In this document: positions 11,239-20,809 of the stretch, in pieces
How positions within the stretch are numbered: position 1 is the first letter of the stretch
Layout of the letters: the number at the start of each line of letters is the position of its first letter
Origin: Trissonchulus latispiculum
Taxonomy: Eukaryota > Nematoda > Enoplea > Enoplida > Ironidae
NCBI GenBank assembly: GCA_030248195.1
Contig: JASAND010005338.1
Location: 19,658-83,657, forward strand
Reading direction: 5' to 3'
DNA: 64,000 nucleotides
Made by a program: the position numbers and the translations under genes
The notes under the pieces: model-generated
What the model saw: only the letters and a program-made list of their open reading frames with translations
What the model was told of the DNA's origin: nothing
The model's database searches: none

Positions 11239-11299
11239 CTGCAAAAGAAATTGTTCAAAACATTTATGCATAGAAGTAGATGCACACCACTGTATACAA

Positions 11300-12605
11300 C
11301 TGGCATTTTTTTAGTGGGGGGGCCCCCACTTTTCGGTTCCCCCTCCACTTTGCGGAGCCCCCCCCCCACTTTTTTTGGGGTCGCACAAAAGTGTCAAAAA
11401 ATTAGGTTTTTGAGGTCAAATTTTCAAAAATGTTCTCAATTTTTAGCTAAATTATGGACTTATAAGCTCATTTTAAGGTGGTGATTCCTTTTGGGCACAT
11501 ATTGTTATTTGGCGGCGTAAATCAAGATGAAATTTGATGAAACTTTCGGAAATAAGTTCTTTTAGCGTTCTAACACCCTCCGCGCAATCCCGATTCAAAA
11601 ATTCGAGATTTCCGGTCAGAGCGGTGTTTCCCAGTTTCTGAACGTTTGGCAGCTGCTATACAGTTATGACTATATTCATTCGAAAGACCTCACTAAGCTT
11701 CACGTTTTTGCTCTTTAAAGCAAATTTCTAGCTTTTCTGTACCGTGAGATATAGCTGATTTTCTTGTTTTGGTGTTGTAAACTTGCCATTTTTGCAGAAA
11801 TCAAATAATCCAACATTTCTTGAACTGCGCAAGCCGTAAAATCAAACTAAGGGCGTCGATCTGAAGGTCTCACAGGGACAAATTATCCGAGGCATGATCG
11901 TCTTCCAACTGCTGTTCTGTAGGCTGCTATCATAAAAAATGTAGTTTTTGCAAAAACACGACCAATTTTTTTCCAAAGATTGTGGAGCATTCACCATGCA
12001 AGCTGCAGGGCTGCTACTGAACAAATATGTTCTGCACAAATATACCCAGGGACGATTTTTTAGTTGCCCCGATTGCTGCTTTCTAGCTAAAGTAATCGCT
12101 TGACAAAGTTGGAAAAAGTAGGCAAAATACAGGTTACGCACACATTTCAGCTTATTTCTCTATAGCGAAGAGCGATTTCACCATAAATAAGAAATCGTCC
12201 CCAGCTATTTGATGGAGGTATCGAATGATATAACCGATGTCTCGCGAAAAAATTTACTTGAGTCTGCAAAAATTCTGGAAAATTATACTTCTTCTAAAAT
12301 GTGTTAAAAATATTTCATAAAGGCAACATTAGTTCCGTGGCATGCATTAAAAAGAGAAAACGTCAAGCTACATTTTGATATAAAAATGGCTTCTTAACTC
12401 CAAGTAATGTATGAGTAATAATGGTGCAAACTTTATGTGACCAAAGGGAATCACCACCTTAAGTTTAAAAACAGCGATTTTCTGCGTTTTTACCTTAAAA
12501 TGCTAATTTTTCGCTAAAAATTTCGGTATATTTTACATTTGGGTCGCCCCCCCTCACTTTTCGGAAGCCCCCCTCCCCACTTTCAAAACCCTAAGAAAAT
12601 GCCAG
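11300..12605. mobile_element. CTGGC-family short transposon with 5-bp TSD, containing a nested TTAA element
   Basis: The termini are CTGGCATTTT and its inverse AAAATGCCAG, flanked by the direct repeat TACAA (11295-11299 and 12606-12610). G/C-homopolymer blocks adjoin both ends. A second transposon occupies 11477-12458. It is closely related to the unfilled copy at 7966-8257. The superfamily is unassigned; 5-bp duplications are unusual among eukaryotic cut-and-paste elements. Confidence 0.8.
11477..12458. mobile_element. TTAA-target DNA transposon (piggyBac/Kolobok-type, non-autonomous)
   Basis: 982-bp insertion with inverted ends GGTGGTGATTCC / GGAATCACCACC, flanked by TTAA on both sides (11473-11476 and 12459-12462). 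The paralogous locus near 8115 has a single TTTAAG in the same context, which demonstrates a clean insertion. No transposase is encoded. The TTAA duplication points to piggyBac or Kolobok; the terminal sequence alone does not decide. Confidence 0.82.
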
Positions 12606-12633
12606 TACAAGCAATAAAATGCTCCTTGAAGGC

Positions 12634-13175
12634 CATGGGCGCACCCAGGGGGGGGGTTTGGGGGGTTCCGACCCCCCCCGGGAATTTTCGGGGAGAAAGC
12701 AAAAATTGAGCTATTTTTAGTGCATAAAATTAAAAATTTTGAAAATTTTTCGCGCCTGCGGCGCTTTTCTACCTCTATTTTTATAATTTTTGTCTCCTGC
12801 GGCACTATTCTATAGCGATTTTAACAATGCGCCTCGCAGAGCTTTTTATTAAAATCTTTTCAAGCTTTCCAACACAAATTTTGCCATTATGTCAAAGAAT
12901 TTCTCAACTTTTTTTGAAATCTTTTTAAAGATTTCCATTACGGCTTTTTTCAAAATTTCAAAAATTTTCTAAACTTCTGGGGACTCCGCCCCCCAGACCC
13001 CCCGCGTCGGCTGGCGACGACTCCTAAATCTCGTAATGTTCGTGGCTCCCCAAACGAACTCTTTGTTGAAAACTTCGCCACCGCCACCCCCACCCCCACC
13101 CTAAACGTGTCAGGCAAAGGCAAAAATTTTTTCCGGCTCGACCCCCCCCTTTTCAAAATCCTGGGTGCGCCCCTG
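12634..13175. mobile_element. hAT-like MITE, TSD TTGAAGGC
   Basis: Inverted termini CATGGGCGCACCCAGG / CCTGGGTGCGCCCCTG with a perfect 8-bp duplication TTGAAGGC (12626-12633, 13176-13183). The 8-bp duplication and CA-G-GGCG start are typical of hAT. Its interior carries the recurrent CTCCGCCCCCCAGACCCC hairpin block. No transposase. Confidence 0.88.
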
Positions 13176-13428
13176 TTGAAGGCATAGGAATATGGATCAA
13201 GATGGAATATGTAAAATGCTAAATATTTTCGGTTGTAAAGTGAGATAAGACAAGCATGTAAAATGCTAATATAAGTCCGGTGACGTTGAAAAATGCAGAA
13301 GACAAGTTTGCCTCGCACCAATATGAGTGCATGCTCAATAGACTCATATTGGCATGCTTTAAAAGAACAATATAGTCGGGGCGGGTAAAAAACGCATGGG
13401 TCAATAAAGCTCCTACTTTTTTCCGTAT

Positions 13429-13790
13429 CTGGCTTATTCCTAGTGGGGGCGCCCCGCATTCGGCGACCTCCTCCCTCCATCCGACCCCCCCCAAATAAAT
13501 TCAGACCACCCCCATAACCCTAAAAATTGCCAAATGTTACAATTTTTACCCTAAATTTTCAAAAATTTTCCGGCTTCGCCGAATTTTTTGCGTACATTTT
13601 AGCTATTTTAGCTTAAAAACACCTAAAATTAGTCATTTCTAGCGATTTTTAGCAGTTCGCACACTACAAACCCGCAAAAATTCGAAAAAGTTTCTAAAAA
13701 TATGCCCCCCATTTTGGGAGAGCCTCCCCATCGATGGGGCCGGGGGTCCATGAAGCCCCCCCCCATAAAAATCGCCAAGGGATAAGCCAG
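13429..13790. mobile_element. CTGGC-family MITE, TSD CGTAT
   Basis: Termini CTGGCTTATTCCTAGTGGGG / GGGATAAGCCAG, flanked by CGTAT (13424-13428, 13791-13795). The interior is homologous, in opposite orientation, to 17993-18372. Confidence 0.85.
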
Positions 13791-14062
13791 CGTATAAGCC
13801 CTGGAAAACTCTAGTATGGTGCAAATTATAGTTTGGCGTGCTGGCTATCCAGAATCATACAGCGTTTCTGAATCATTCTCGCTGCGGAACAGCTCCATCA
13901 CTGTTATTTGTACGGGTAAAAAACACCGGCGGGCAAGAAAAAACAAATAAACCTAGCTGTCACGAAATCTCTTATTAAAGTTCATGCTATATTAACGTGT
14001 GTACGTACACTTTTCCAAAAACTGCCAAACGTACAAACATTAAAATCTGGCAACCACAGTCA

Positions 14063-14643
14063 TTATCATGAGGGAGCTCGGGGAGCCCCCCATAATATGA
14101 GCTATAAAGACACTTTGCGGATTTTGAAAACTGCTAATTAGGCATAACTAATTAACGGGAAGGAATTAAGAGCTAATATTTACATTTTTGAAATCTCCAG
14201 GCCAAGAGCTTTCGAATGATACCAAACTTGCCCTAAAAGAATGAACTTTGAAAAAATCGACTTTCTCTTACGGGTTTGAAAGTGGGTTTTTTCATTGTAT
14301 TCTGCATGATTTTCGTCAATTTTTTGTTAACTCGATTTTTCCAACGGCTCATAGGAAAAATTTTTCTATACTATTTTTTGAATATCTAGGCAATGGTACT
14401 TAGCAAGTTTATGTTTTTTTCCGAATTCCGATTCAAAGTAAGCAAAAGCTAAATGAGCGTCCATATGAGCCCAAGAGAAACGTAGCGGCTCATATTAGCC
14501 GTTTACATCTTGTCCTCTACTTATTTAGATGTTGGCTCATATTAAACATTTTAAATCTTGTCCTTGACACATTTAAATGTTGACCATCATAGCTCATATT
14601 AACTTTTTCATGCGACTGCAAGGAGCATTTTTCCTACTTGTAT
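14063..14643 (-). repeat. FBS composite repeat, internally deleted copy (FBS-0)
   Basis: Reading leftwards from 14643, it has one foldback arm of the FBS-2 type (14436-14643), then directly the distal FBS block (14063-14430) ending in the CATATTAT + GGGGGGCTC hairpin. The second arm and the satellite array are absent. Both pieces match FBS-2 (27381-30330) closely, and the shared sequence stops at CATGATAA, helping to define the distal end. Confidence 0.72.
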
Positions 14644-14649
14644 TATTAT

Positions 14650-15640
14650 ATTCAGTGTCAGTCACCATGACTTGAATATATGTGAATGTGAGTTGCATAA
14701 CTCATACATTAAGCCGTGGGTGTTTCTATACTAATGCTAGCATGTTTCAAAATGTTGGGTTCAAACATAAGTTAGCAATAAAGCAATCGTACACAAGTAA
14801 GCACGGGGGTCTGAAAAGCCTAGAGATTTTTGTTAAATTGAGAGCCAAGAACAATTCGTCTGAGCACTGTGAGCAACTGATATTCACTGATTTTCTTTTT
14901 GTATCGCAAGGAAAAGTGCGCACGCGTGCGTACAAGCCCAACATTTTTTGCTCATTTCAGGAAAAAGTGTGTCATTTTTGAGCAAACAGACAATGCGACC
15001 TACCCATCTTGCTGGAACGGTACTACTTTGCCCCCAAAAGCTGAGAGTTTTAAACGGAGCAAAAATTCCACTACGGCAACCTTTAATAGTTTCATTTATA
15101 TATTATATTGAAACTAATCTGTATTCTTTGAATTTAGGGAAATGATGAGACCTTTTTTGGAATTTTCTATTTGCAAGCCAAGAATATGGAAGGTATATAT
15201 ATATAAATTTTTTCTCACCTCACTGCGTTTTACAAAAACAAACAAGTAAACATTAGTCTGGAATTTCTTTTCATCGAATAAGATTTTAGATGAAAGGTTC
15301 TCATCTTGGACTTGCATACAAATTTTCAGGGCTCAGCCCAGAGCATCAACATTCAAATGCTTTTTCGAACCGTAAGCGGGTTGTGACAGCACGGATAAAA
15401 CACAAAGCTAATTGCTAACCTCCTGTTGAAATTTATGTTATCGGACGAATATTTATTCACAAATTGTCAAACGAACATTAAAAGTTGGCTGTCAGTTATG
15501 TACTTCATATTATTAAATGCAATATGCAAGAGTTTCACACCCGAGCTAGATTACGTATAGCCATGGGGGAAAAACCCACATTTTCGGATTTTGGCTGGAA
15601 CTTTTTATTATAAGGGCTAGATGAGAACTATGTATATATA
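14650..15640. other. No gene recognised
   Basis: Contains a diverged GTTAAATTGAGAGCCA-type stretch (about 14810-14890) that resembles 19180-19270 beside the LTR element, and a GGGGGAAAAACCCACATTTT block (15563-15610) that matches the left end of the TA-insertion element at 50489. That relic is truncated by the insertion at 15645. Confidence 0.45.
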
Positions 15641-15644
15641 TATA

Positions 15645-16004
15645 CCGGGCTTATTCTAGGGAATTTTTCTTGGGGGGCTCTTTGGGGGGCCCTCGGGGGG
15701 CGAGTCATTCTTGGGGGGGGGCGAAAATTTTTCAAAATTTTCAAAAATTATCTAAAAACATGCTAAAAATAGCGCTGTTTTTATAGTAATCCCCAGAAAA
15801 GTTCATTTTTAGTGCAAAAATAGCGCTTAAATAGGCAGAAATCGACTAAAAATCTCCGGCGAAGCCGGTAAATTTTTGAAAATTGAGCCTTCTGAGCGAT
15901 TTTTTCAGGACAAAAGTTGGTACCAAAAGGGGCACCCACTTTTTTGGGGGGGGAAGGGTGTTTATGGGGGCCCCCCCCACCCCCCCCCATTAGAATAAGC
16001 CCAG
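15645..16004. mobile_element. CTGGC-family MITE, TSD ATATA
   Basis: Termini CCGGGCTTATTCTAG / TAGAATAAGCCCAG, flanked by ATATA. The left flank and right flank are TA-rich, so the duplication is less certain than in the sister copies. Internal G-runs and a CTCCGGCGAAGCCGG hairpin are present. Confidence 0.72.
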
Positions 16005-16011
16005 ATATATA

Positions 16012-16016
16012 TATAT

Positions 16017-16088
<72 letters not shown>
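16012..16088. repeat. (TA)n microsatellite
   Basis: Almost uninterrupted TA dinucleotide run of about 75 bases. Confidence 0.95.
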
Positions 16089-16091
<3 letters not shown>

Positions 16092-16215
16092 AACCGGGCA
16101 TCTTTGACAATTTCAAACTTTGAGTTGAAAATATTGTACAAAACCATTTTTTCACAATAAAATAATGTAATCTAATCAAACTATTATGATAGTGCTAAAA
16201 TTGACGAACGAAGAA

Positions 16216-16530
16216 GGGGGAAAAAAAGGGGGAAAGGGGAGGGATGGTAGAGGGGAAGGGGCCGGGGGAAGGATAGGGGAGGGAAAAGGGGAAAATGGGA
16301 CAGGATAGGGAGGAAGGGGGAAAGGGGCAACAACGGGGGGGTTGGGGGGTGGGGTTGGTGGGGGGTGGGGGGGGGGGGGGGGGGTGTGTGGGGGGGGGGG
16401 GGGGGGGGGGGGGAGGTGGTGGGGTTATGGGGGGGGGGAATTTGGGTGTGGGGGGGGGGTGGGGTGGGGTAGTGGGGGGGGGGGGAGGGGGGGGAGGAAA
16501 ATTAAATGTAATTGGGGGGAAGGGGGGTAA
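16216..16530. repeat. Poly-G island
   Basis: Strongly strand-asymmetric G-rich tract, with uninterrupted G runs up to more than 20 and few C residues (16340-16500). TA-rich microsatellites lie on both sides (16012-16088 and 16558-16600). The G-runs would support G-quadruplexes. The translated glycine-rich ORFs here are artefacts of composition. Confidence 0.85.
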
Positions 16531-16600
16531 GTTTTTTTAATTTTTTTTATTTTTTTTGATATATATATATGTATATTATATATATATACATATATATACC

Positions 16601-17210
16601 ATCGTATTTGGCGTACTTAGATCCTTCTTTTAAGCCAATTTGCACTTCTCTAAGTTGTACCGTTAGGCCGGTATAATGCAAAAAGTAGCGGGGGAAACCT
16701 AAATGGGGGGGAACCCACCCCTCACAAGTCTCAAAAATTGTCTTAGCGCTAAGCTGACACTTCCGGTGTAAAATTCAACTCTTTTTAGCTAGTATAAATA
16801 AAAAACCCGATCTAGGTACCTTTTTGAGATTTCATGTGCCATTGAAAATGCAGCATCAAACGGATAGGTTTCATAAAGTTTAACACATAAACATAGGGGA
16901 ATTTTTAAAAAATGCTAAAAACGATGTAATTTGATAAAACTTGTTAGTCTATCGTGTAGAGAATGGTTTTTTACGTTCACTTGGCTGTTAAAATCCACAA
17001 TTGGACCTGTCCTGGATCCTCCAGTACCGAAATGGCACTTTCAGGGTTTTGGCCCCTAGGTAGCCAGGGAAGCAAAATTATCCAATGACACCATATATGA
17101 TGATGCAGCGTCCTGGGTAGTACCGTGCTATAGTGTCGAATTGTTTCCCTGTTTGGTTGTTAAAAAAATTTTCAAAAAAAAATTGGGTGGGTTTACCCCC
17201 CCCCCCCAAG
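16601..17210. other. No gene recognised
   Basis: Mixed AT-rich sequence with a short C-run before the MITE at 17211. I see no termini or coding signal. Confidence 0.35.
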
Positions 17211-17586
17211 CAGGGGCGAATTCAGGGGGTGGGCCGGCCGCCCTCCCCGTCGCCCCGTCGCGATTTGAAGGTAGGAAAGAAAAATTAAGGAGAGGAAGAG
17301 GAAAAAGGACAAAAAACCAAAAAACCGTCGGCGCGACTTCTCTTTTTAACCGCATATTTATTGCATTTATGAAGAAAAATCTTAAAACGCATTCGATTTT
17401 TCAGAGAAAATTATATACAATTTTTGTCTAAAAATGTCAAGAAGTTTAAAACATGTTCTCAGTTCCTCCGTATGAAAAGAATTAATGATCCGAAGACCGA
17501 TTTTATTGCAAAAACAAAAAATTTCATCAAAAATTCTACAGCCCCCCCGTCATCATATCACTGGGCTTATTCTACTTCCGCCAGTG
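17211..17586. mobile_element. hAT-like MITE of the GGCGGATCC family, drifted
   Basis: Begins CAGGGGCGAATTCAGG and ends TTCCGCCAGTG. The flanks CCCCCAAG and CCCCAAAG differ at one position, consistent with a drifted 8-bp duplication. The interior (CGATTTGAAGGTAGGAAAG, then AAATTAAGGAGAGGAAGAGG) matches 18616-19034 and 48086-48466. Confidence 0.72.
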
Positions 17587-17992
17587 CCCCAAAGTGGGTT
17601 TTCCCCCGCCACATATGGAAATGTGTCAGCCTAACGGTGCATCGGATCGGCCTAATTTTTGCTGTGTGCAAAGAGGAAGACTTGCCATCATTGCAGATAT
17701 TTGCAAAACTTTTCTAGACCAACTCAGTCAAAAGTTACATCGGTCCAAACTTTTGCAAAATTTGGCATGGTTGGACCAAAAAGTAGGTGTCATTTTCAAA
17801 ATGTCACATAATGAGCAGGAGTGAACCAAATGACTTGATCTTTGCAGCGTAGGTAAGAAATAGTCGCGATTCCTGCTGCTATGTTTTGGAGCTCATAGCT
17901 CCAACCCTTGGTCCAGGAGGCGGGTGGGTTTTCCCCCCAAAATCGGGTGGGTCCCCCCATGGCTATAACTCAAACGTTAACCACGGGTGTTC

Positions 17993-18372
17993 CTGGCTTA
18001 TCCCTTGGCAATTTTTTATGGGGGGGGGGGGCTTCCATGGGGGGGGGCTCACCCAAAATGGGGGGGGGCATATTTTTAGAAAATTTTTTCGAATTTTTGC
18101 GGTTTTTTGTGTATTACTTCTGAAAATTGCTAAAAAATGACTAATTTTAGGTGTTTTTAAGCTAAAATAGTGAGTATTTAGGTAAAAATTCGGCCAAGCC
18201 GGAAAATGTTTGAAAATTTAGGGTAAAAATGGTAAAATTTGGCAATTTTTGGGGTGATGGGGGGGGAGGTCGGGATTTATGGGGGGGGGCTTTTCATGGG
18301 GGGGGGGTCCTCGAATGGGGGGGGAGGTCGCCGAATGGGGGGCGGCCCCCCCCCCCACTAGGGATAAGCCAG
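17993..18372. mobile_element. CTGGC-family MITE, TSD TGTTC
   Basis: Termini CTGGCTTATCCCTTGG / AGGGATAAGCCAG, flanked by TGTTC (17988-17992 and 18373-18377). The interior is an inverted relative of 13429-13790, with G-homopolymer blocks near both ends. Confidence 0.85.
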
Positions 18373-18445
18373 TGTTCTCATGTTAGTGCTAACTTGTTTA
18401 GTAATTGTTAGCTTCCCACCTAAAGATAAAACAGTACGTATATAC

Positions 18446-19168
18446 TAGAGATGCACCGAGGCCGCCACTACCGGGACCGGGCCTGGAAACCGAGGATCCG
18501 AATAGAAAATTTTCAAAACTTTTAAATTCAAATTTTGCAATAATGTCTGATATATATACAAACGTTACTATCGTTGTTTTCATTCAAATCGGTGGGAAAA
18601 CAAACGATTTGAAACCAGGGGCGGATCCAGGGGGGGCGGGGGGGCGGCCGCCGGGGGGGGGGGGCCCCCCCGGCGCCCTTCGCGATTCGAAGGTAGGAAA
18701 AATTAAGGAGAGAAAGAGGAAAAAGGGCAAAAAACCAAAAAATTTCGCGCCTTCGGCGCGAATTTTCTACTTTTTAACCGCATATTTATTGTATTTGTGA
18801 AGAAAAACCTTGAAATGCATCCGATTTTTCGAAAAAAATTACCATTTTGCCTAAAAATGTCAAGAAGTTTAAAAAATTTGTTCAGTTCTTCAGTATAGAA
18901 AGAATTAAAGATCCGAAGGCCGATTTTATTGCAAAAACAAAAAATTTCTTCAACTTCTGGAGGGCTCCGCCCCCCAGACCCCCGCTGGGAAAGTTTTACC
19001 GCCCCCCCGTCACGAAATCCTGGATCCGCCAGTGTTTGAAACACTCCTTGGCTTTCGAAATTTCAAAAATGTTAAAAATTTACAAAATTTTGCTAATTTT
19101 TGGCCCCGGTCGGGACCGAGGCCTGACCACCGGGACCGGGACCGGGGCCAGGTACCGGTGCATCTCTA
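18446..19168. mobile_element. hAT-like element TAGRGATGCACC, with a nested MITE
   Basis: Termini TAGAGATGCACCG / CGGTGCATCTCTA, flanks GTATATAC and CTATATAC (7 of 8 identical). CCGGGACCGGG-type blocks adjoin both ends. It contains a complete second hAT-like MITE at 18616-19034, so the outer element inserted first. The same family is at 39802-40288. Confidence 0.8.
18616..19034. mobile_element. hAT-like MITE, TSD TTTGAAAC (nested)
   Basis: Termini CAGGGGCGGATCCAGG / CCTGGATCCGCCAGTG with a perfect 8-bp duplication TTTGAAAC on both sides. It carries GCGCCTTCGGCGCGAA and CTCCGCCCCCCAGACCCC hairpin blocks. An antisense copy of the same family is at 48086-48466. Confidence 0.9.
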
Positions 19169-19308
19169 CTATATACCGAAGCAATTGCAGAGGTCTGGGG
19201 TCGCAGCCCCCAGAAACAGAGAGATTTTTGTGAAATTGAGCCAGCAGAAATTTTTCTGAGCATTTTAGGCGTCTAATTTTCAGTAACTTTTCTTTTTGTC
19301 GCTCGCAA

Positions 19309-19822
19309 TGTAACGAGCATGAAGCGATAAGTAAAAAGGACGTAGGTAGGTACGTATACGTCGCGACGATGGCGTAATCTGAACTCGAGACTAATGACGT
19401 CAATAGGGTCCGAAATTGGTGTCTTGCCGACACCTGGCATGTGCTTTCGTCATTGCTATTGTAAACAGATGATGTTCACACTTGCGACGCCGACCAAAAC
19501 GTGCCTATCCACGTGCAACTGAAAAACTATATAAAGTGGACCTAAATCACATTCTGGGGAATTAGACTCAGTTGAGGTTTGACTCAGTCAGTGCCAGACT
19601 TGGTCTGTTCAGAGTCTAGGCTGTCCTATCTTATTATATTAGTTCGACCTTTGGAGCTGCTGGGTCGCTTACGTGGAACATCACCTGTGACTATATTGTG
19701 TACCCTGCTCTCTATGTAGCTCATCTGTATTAAAGTAAGTGTATAGTAATTTATAGTAGTAGTTTAAAGCTCTCCCAACTTAAGCAGCTCGGTACCAGCT
19801 TATAGCAGAATAGCTGGTCACA
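19309..19822 (+). repeat. 5' LTR of retrotransposon LTR-1
   Basis: 514-bp repeat starting TGTAACGAGC and ending GGTCACA. It contains a TATATAAAG promoter box (19528-19536) and an ATTAAAG polyadenylation-like site (19729-19735). The copy at 30431-30959 differs only by a few substitutions and short insertions. Confidence 0.92.
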
Positions 19823-19824
19823 TT

Positions 19825-19839
19825 TGGTGCCGAAACCGG
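19825..19839 (+). other. Primer-binding site of LTR-1
   Basis: TGGTGCCGAAACCGG begins two bases after the LTR end, the expected place and start (TGG) for annealing the 3' end of a tRNA. The tRNA species is not assigned. Confidence 0.85.
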
Positions 19840-19879
19840 CTACCTACGACCTTTCTTTCTACGCAGACCAGACGGAAAT

Positions 19880-20740
19880 ATGTCCGGTAAACAGAAAGTG
19901 CCCTCAGTAAGGGCTGAGTTTTTCAGAGAACGTAATCTCATTGACCCCAAACTTATACCAGTGTATAAGGGGGAAACCACAGATAATTTTGACGAGTTCA
20001 TAAGTTATTTCGAGCGAGTTTCGCTAGTAAATCAGTGGACACCGAAACTCAAAGTTGCGCTGCTGCCTGCATATCTGCAAGGATATGCAGCAAATGTTTG
20101 GACGTCCTTGCCAGCAAGGGTGCAAGAGTCCTGGGAGCAGGTAGTGAAGTCTTTGAAAGATCGACTGTCGAGCAGCTCGACCAGCATACATAGCTCAGAG
20201 TTGCACAGACGTGTACAGAAATCGACCGAGTGTGTCGAAGAGTTTGCAAGAGCTATTCTGAAACTGACGCTAAAGGCGTATGGTGAGTCACTTAGCGGTG
20301 ATTCTCTTAATATACTGATGAGAGAAATTTTTCTCAATGGGCTTCGGCCAACATTAAGACGTTTCGTAGCAGGCTCATGTCCTTCAAGCTTTTGGGACGC
20401 TGTTTCCCTTGCTAAAGAACAGGAAGATTATGAGAAATTGGAAAACCAAACGAGTGGATCTGCAAGGGCGGCATCATTTCACGACTTTAATCCTGACTAC
20501 GCTATTCAGAATAGGGAAGGATCTTCGGTGACAGAAGTAGCAGAGCAATTAAAGTTGCAAAATGAGATTTTAGGTAAACAAACTCGACTGTTGCAAGAAC
20601 AGCACGAGAAACTCCGGAAAGCTTTCCTCACGCGAAATCTAATAGATAACAGGGCTCTAGTCGAAGAAAATAGAGGTAAAAGTCCTACAGAGGAGAGGCA
20701 TAAGAGCAACAAATTTGTTGCAATTGTTCAGCATACCTAA
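19880..20740 (+). CDS. Gag-like polyprotein of LTR-1
   Basis: 286-residue ORF beginning about 40 bases after the primer-binding site. Residues about 28-180 show the retrotransposon Gag capsid pattern (FDEFISYFERVS, then LQGYAANVW, then LNGLRPTLRRFVAG) typical of Ty3/gypsy-like elements. Gag forms the particle that packages element RNA in the cytoplasm. A coiled-coil-like region follows (about 220-255). No CCHC zinc knuckle is visible before the stop, which is unusual for this family and may reflect truncation or the non-autonomous nature of the element. The next ORF starts about 70 bases downstream in a different frame. The start codon is the first in-frame ATG after the PBS. Confidence 0.82.
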   Translation: MSGKQKVPSVRAEFFRERNLIDPKLIPVYKGETTDNFDEFISYFERVSLVNQWTPKLKVALLPAYLQGYAANVWTSLPARVQESWEQVVKSLKDRLSSSSTSIHSSELHRRVQKSTECVEEFARAILKLTLKAYGESLSGDSLNILMREIFLNGLRPTLRRFVAGSCPSSFWDAVSLAKEQEDYEKLENQTSGSARAASFHDFNPDYAIQNREGSSVTEVAEQLKLQNEILGKQTRLLQEQHEKLRKAFLTRNLIDNRALVEENRGKSPTEERHKSNKFVAIVQHT

Positions 20741-20809
20741 GACAGGGAAGTACGGGATAGGTGGTCTCCCGCAATCAAATCCCTAGAACACTTTGGCTAT
20801 AGCAATACA

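Noticed and set aside
12950..13480. 176-residue minus-strand ORF
   Set aside because: It spans the right end of a hAT-like MITE and part of the next MITE; the reading frame is accidental.
16295..16540. Glycine-rich ORFs
   Set aside because: Caused by the poly-G island.
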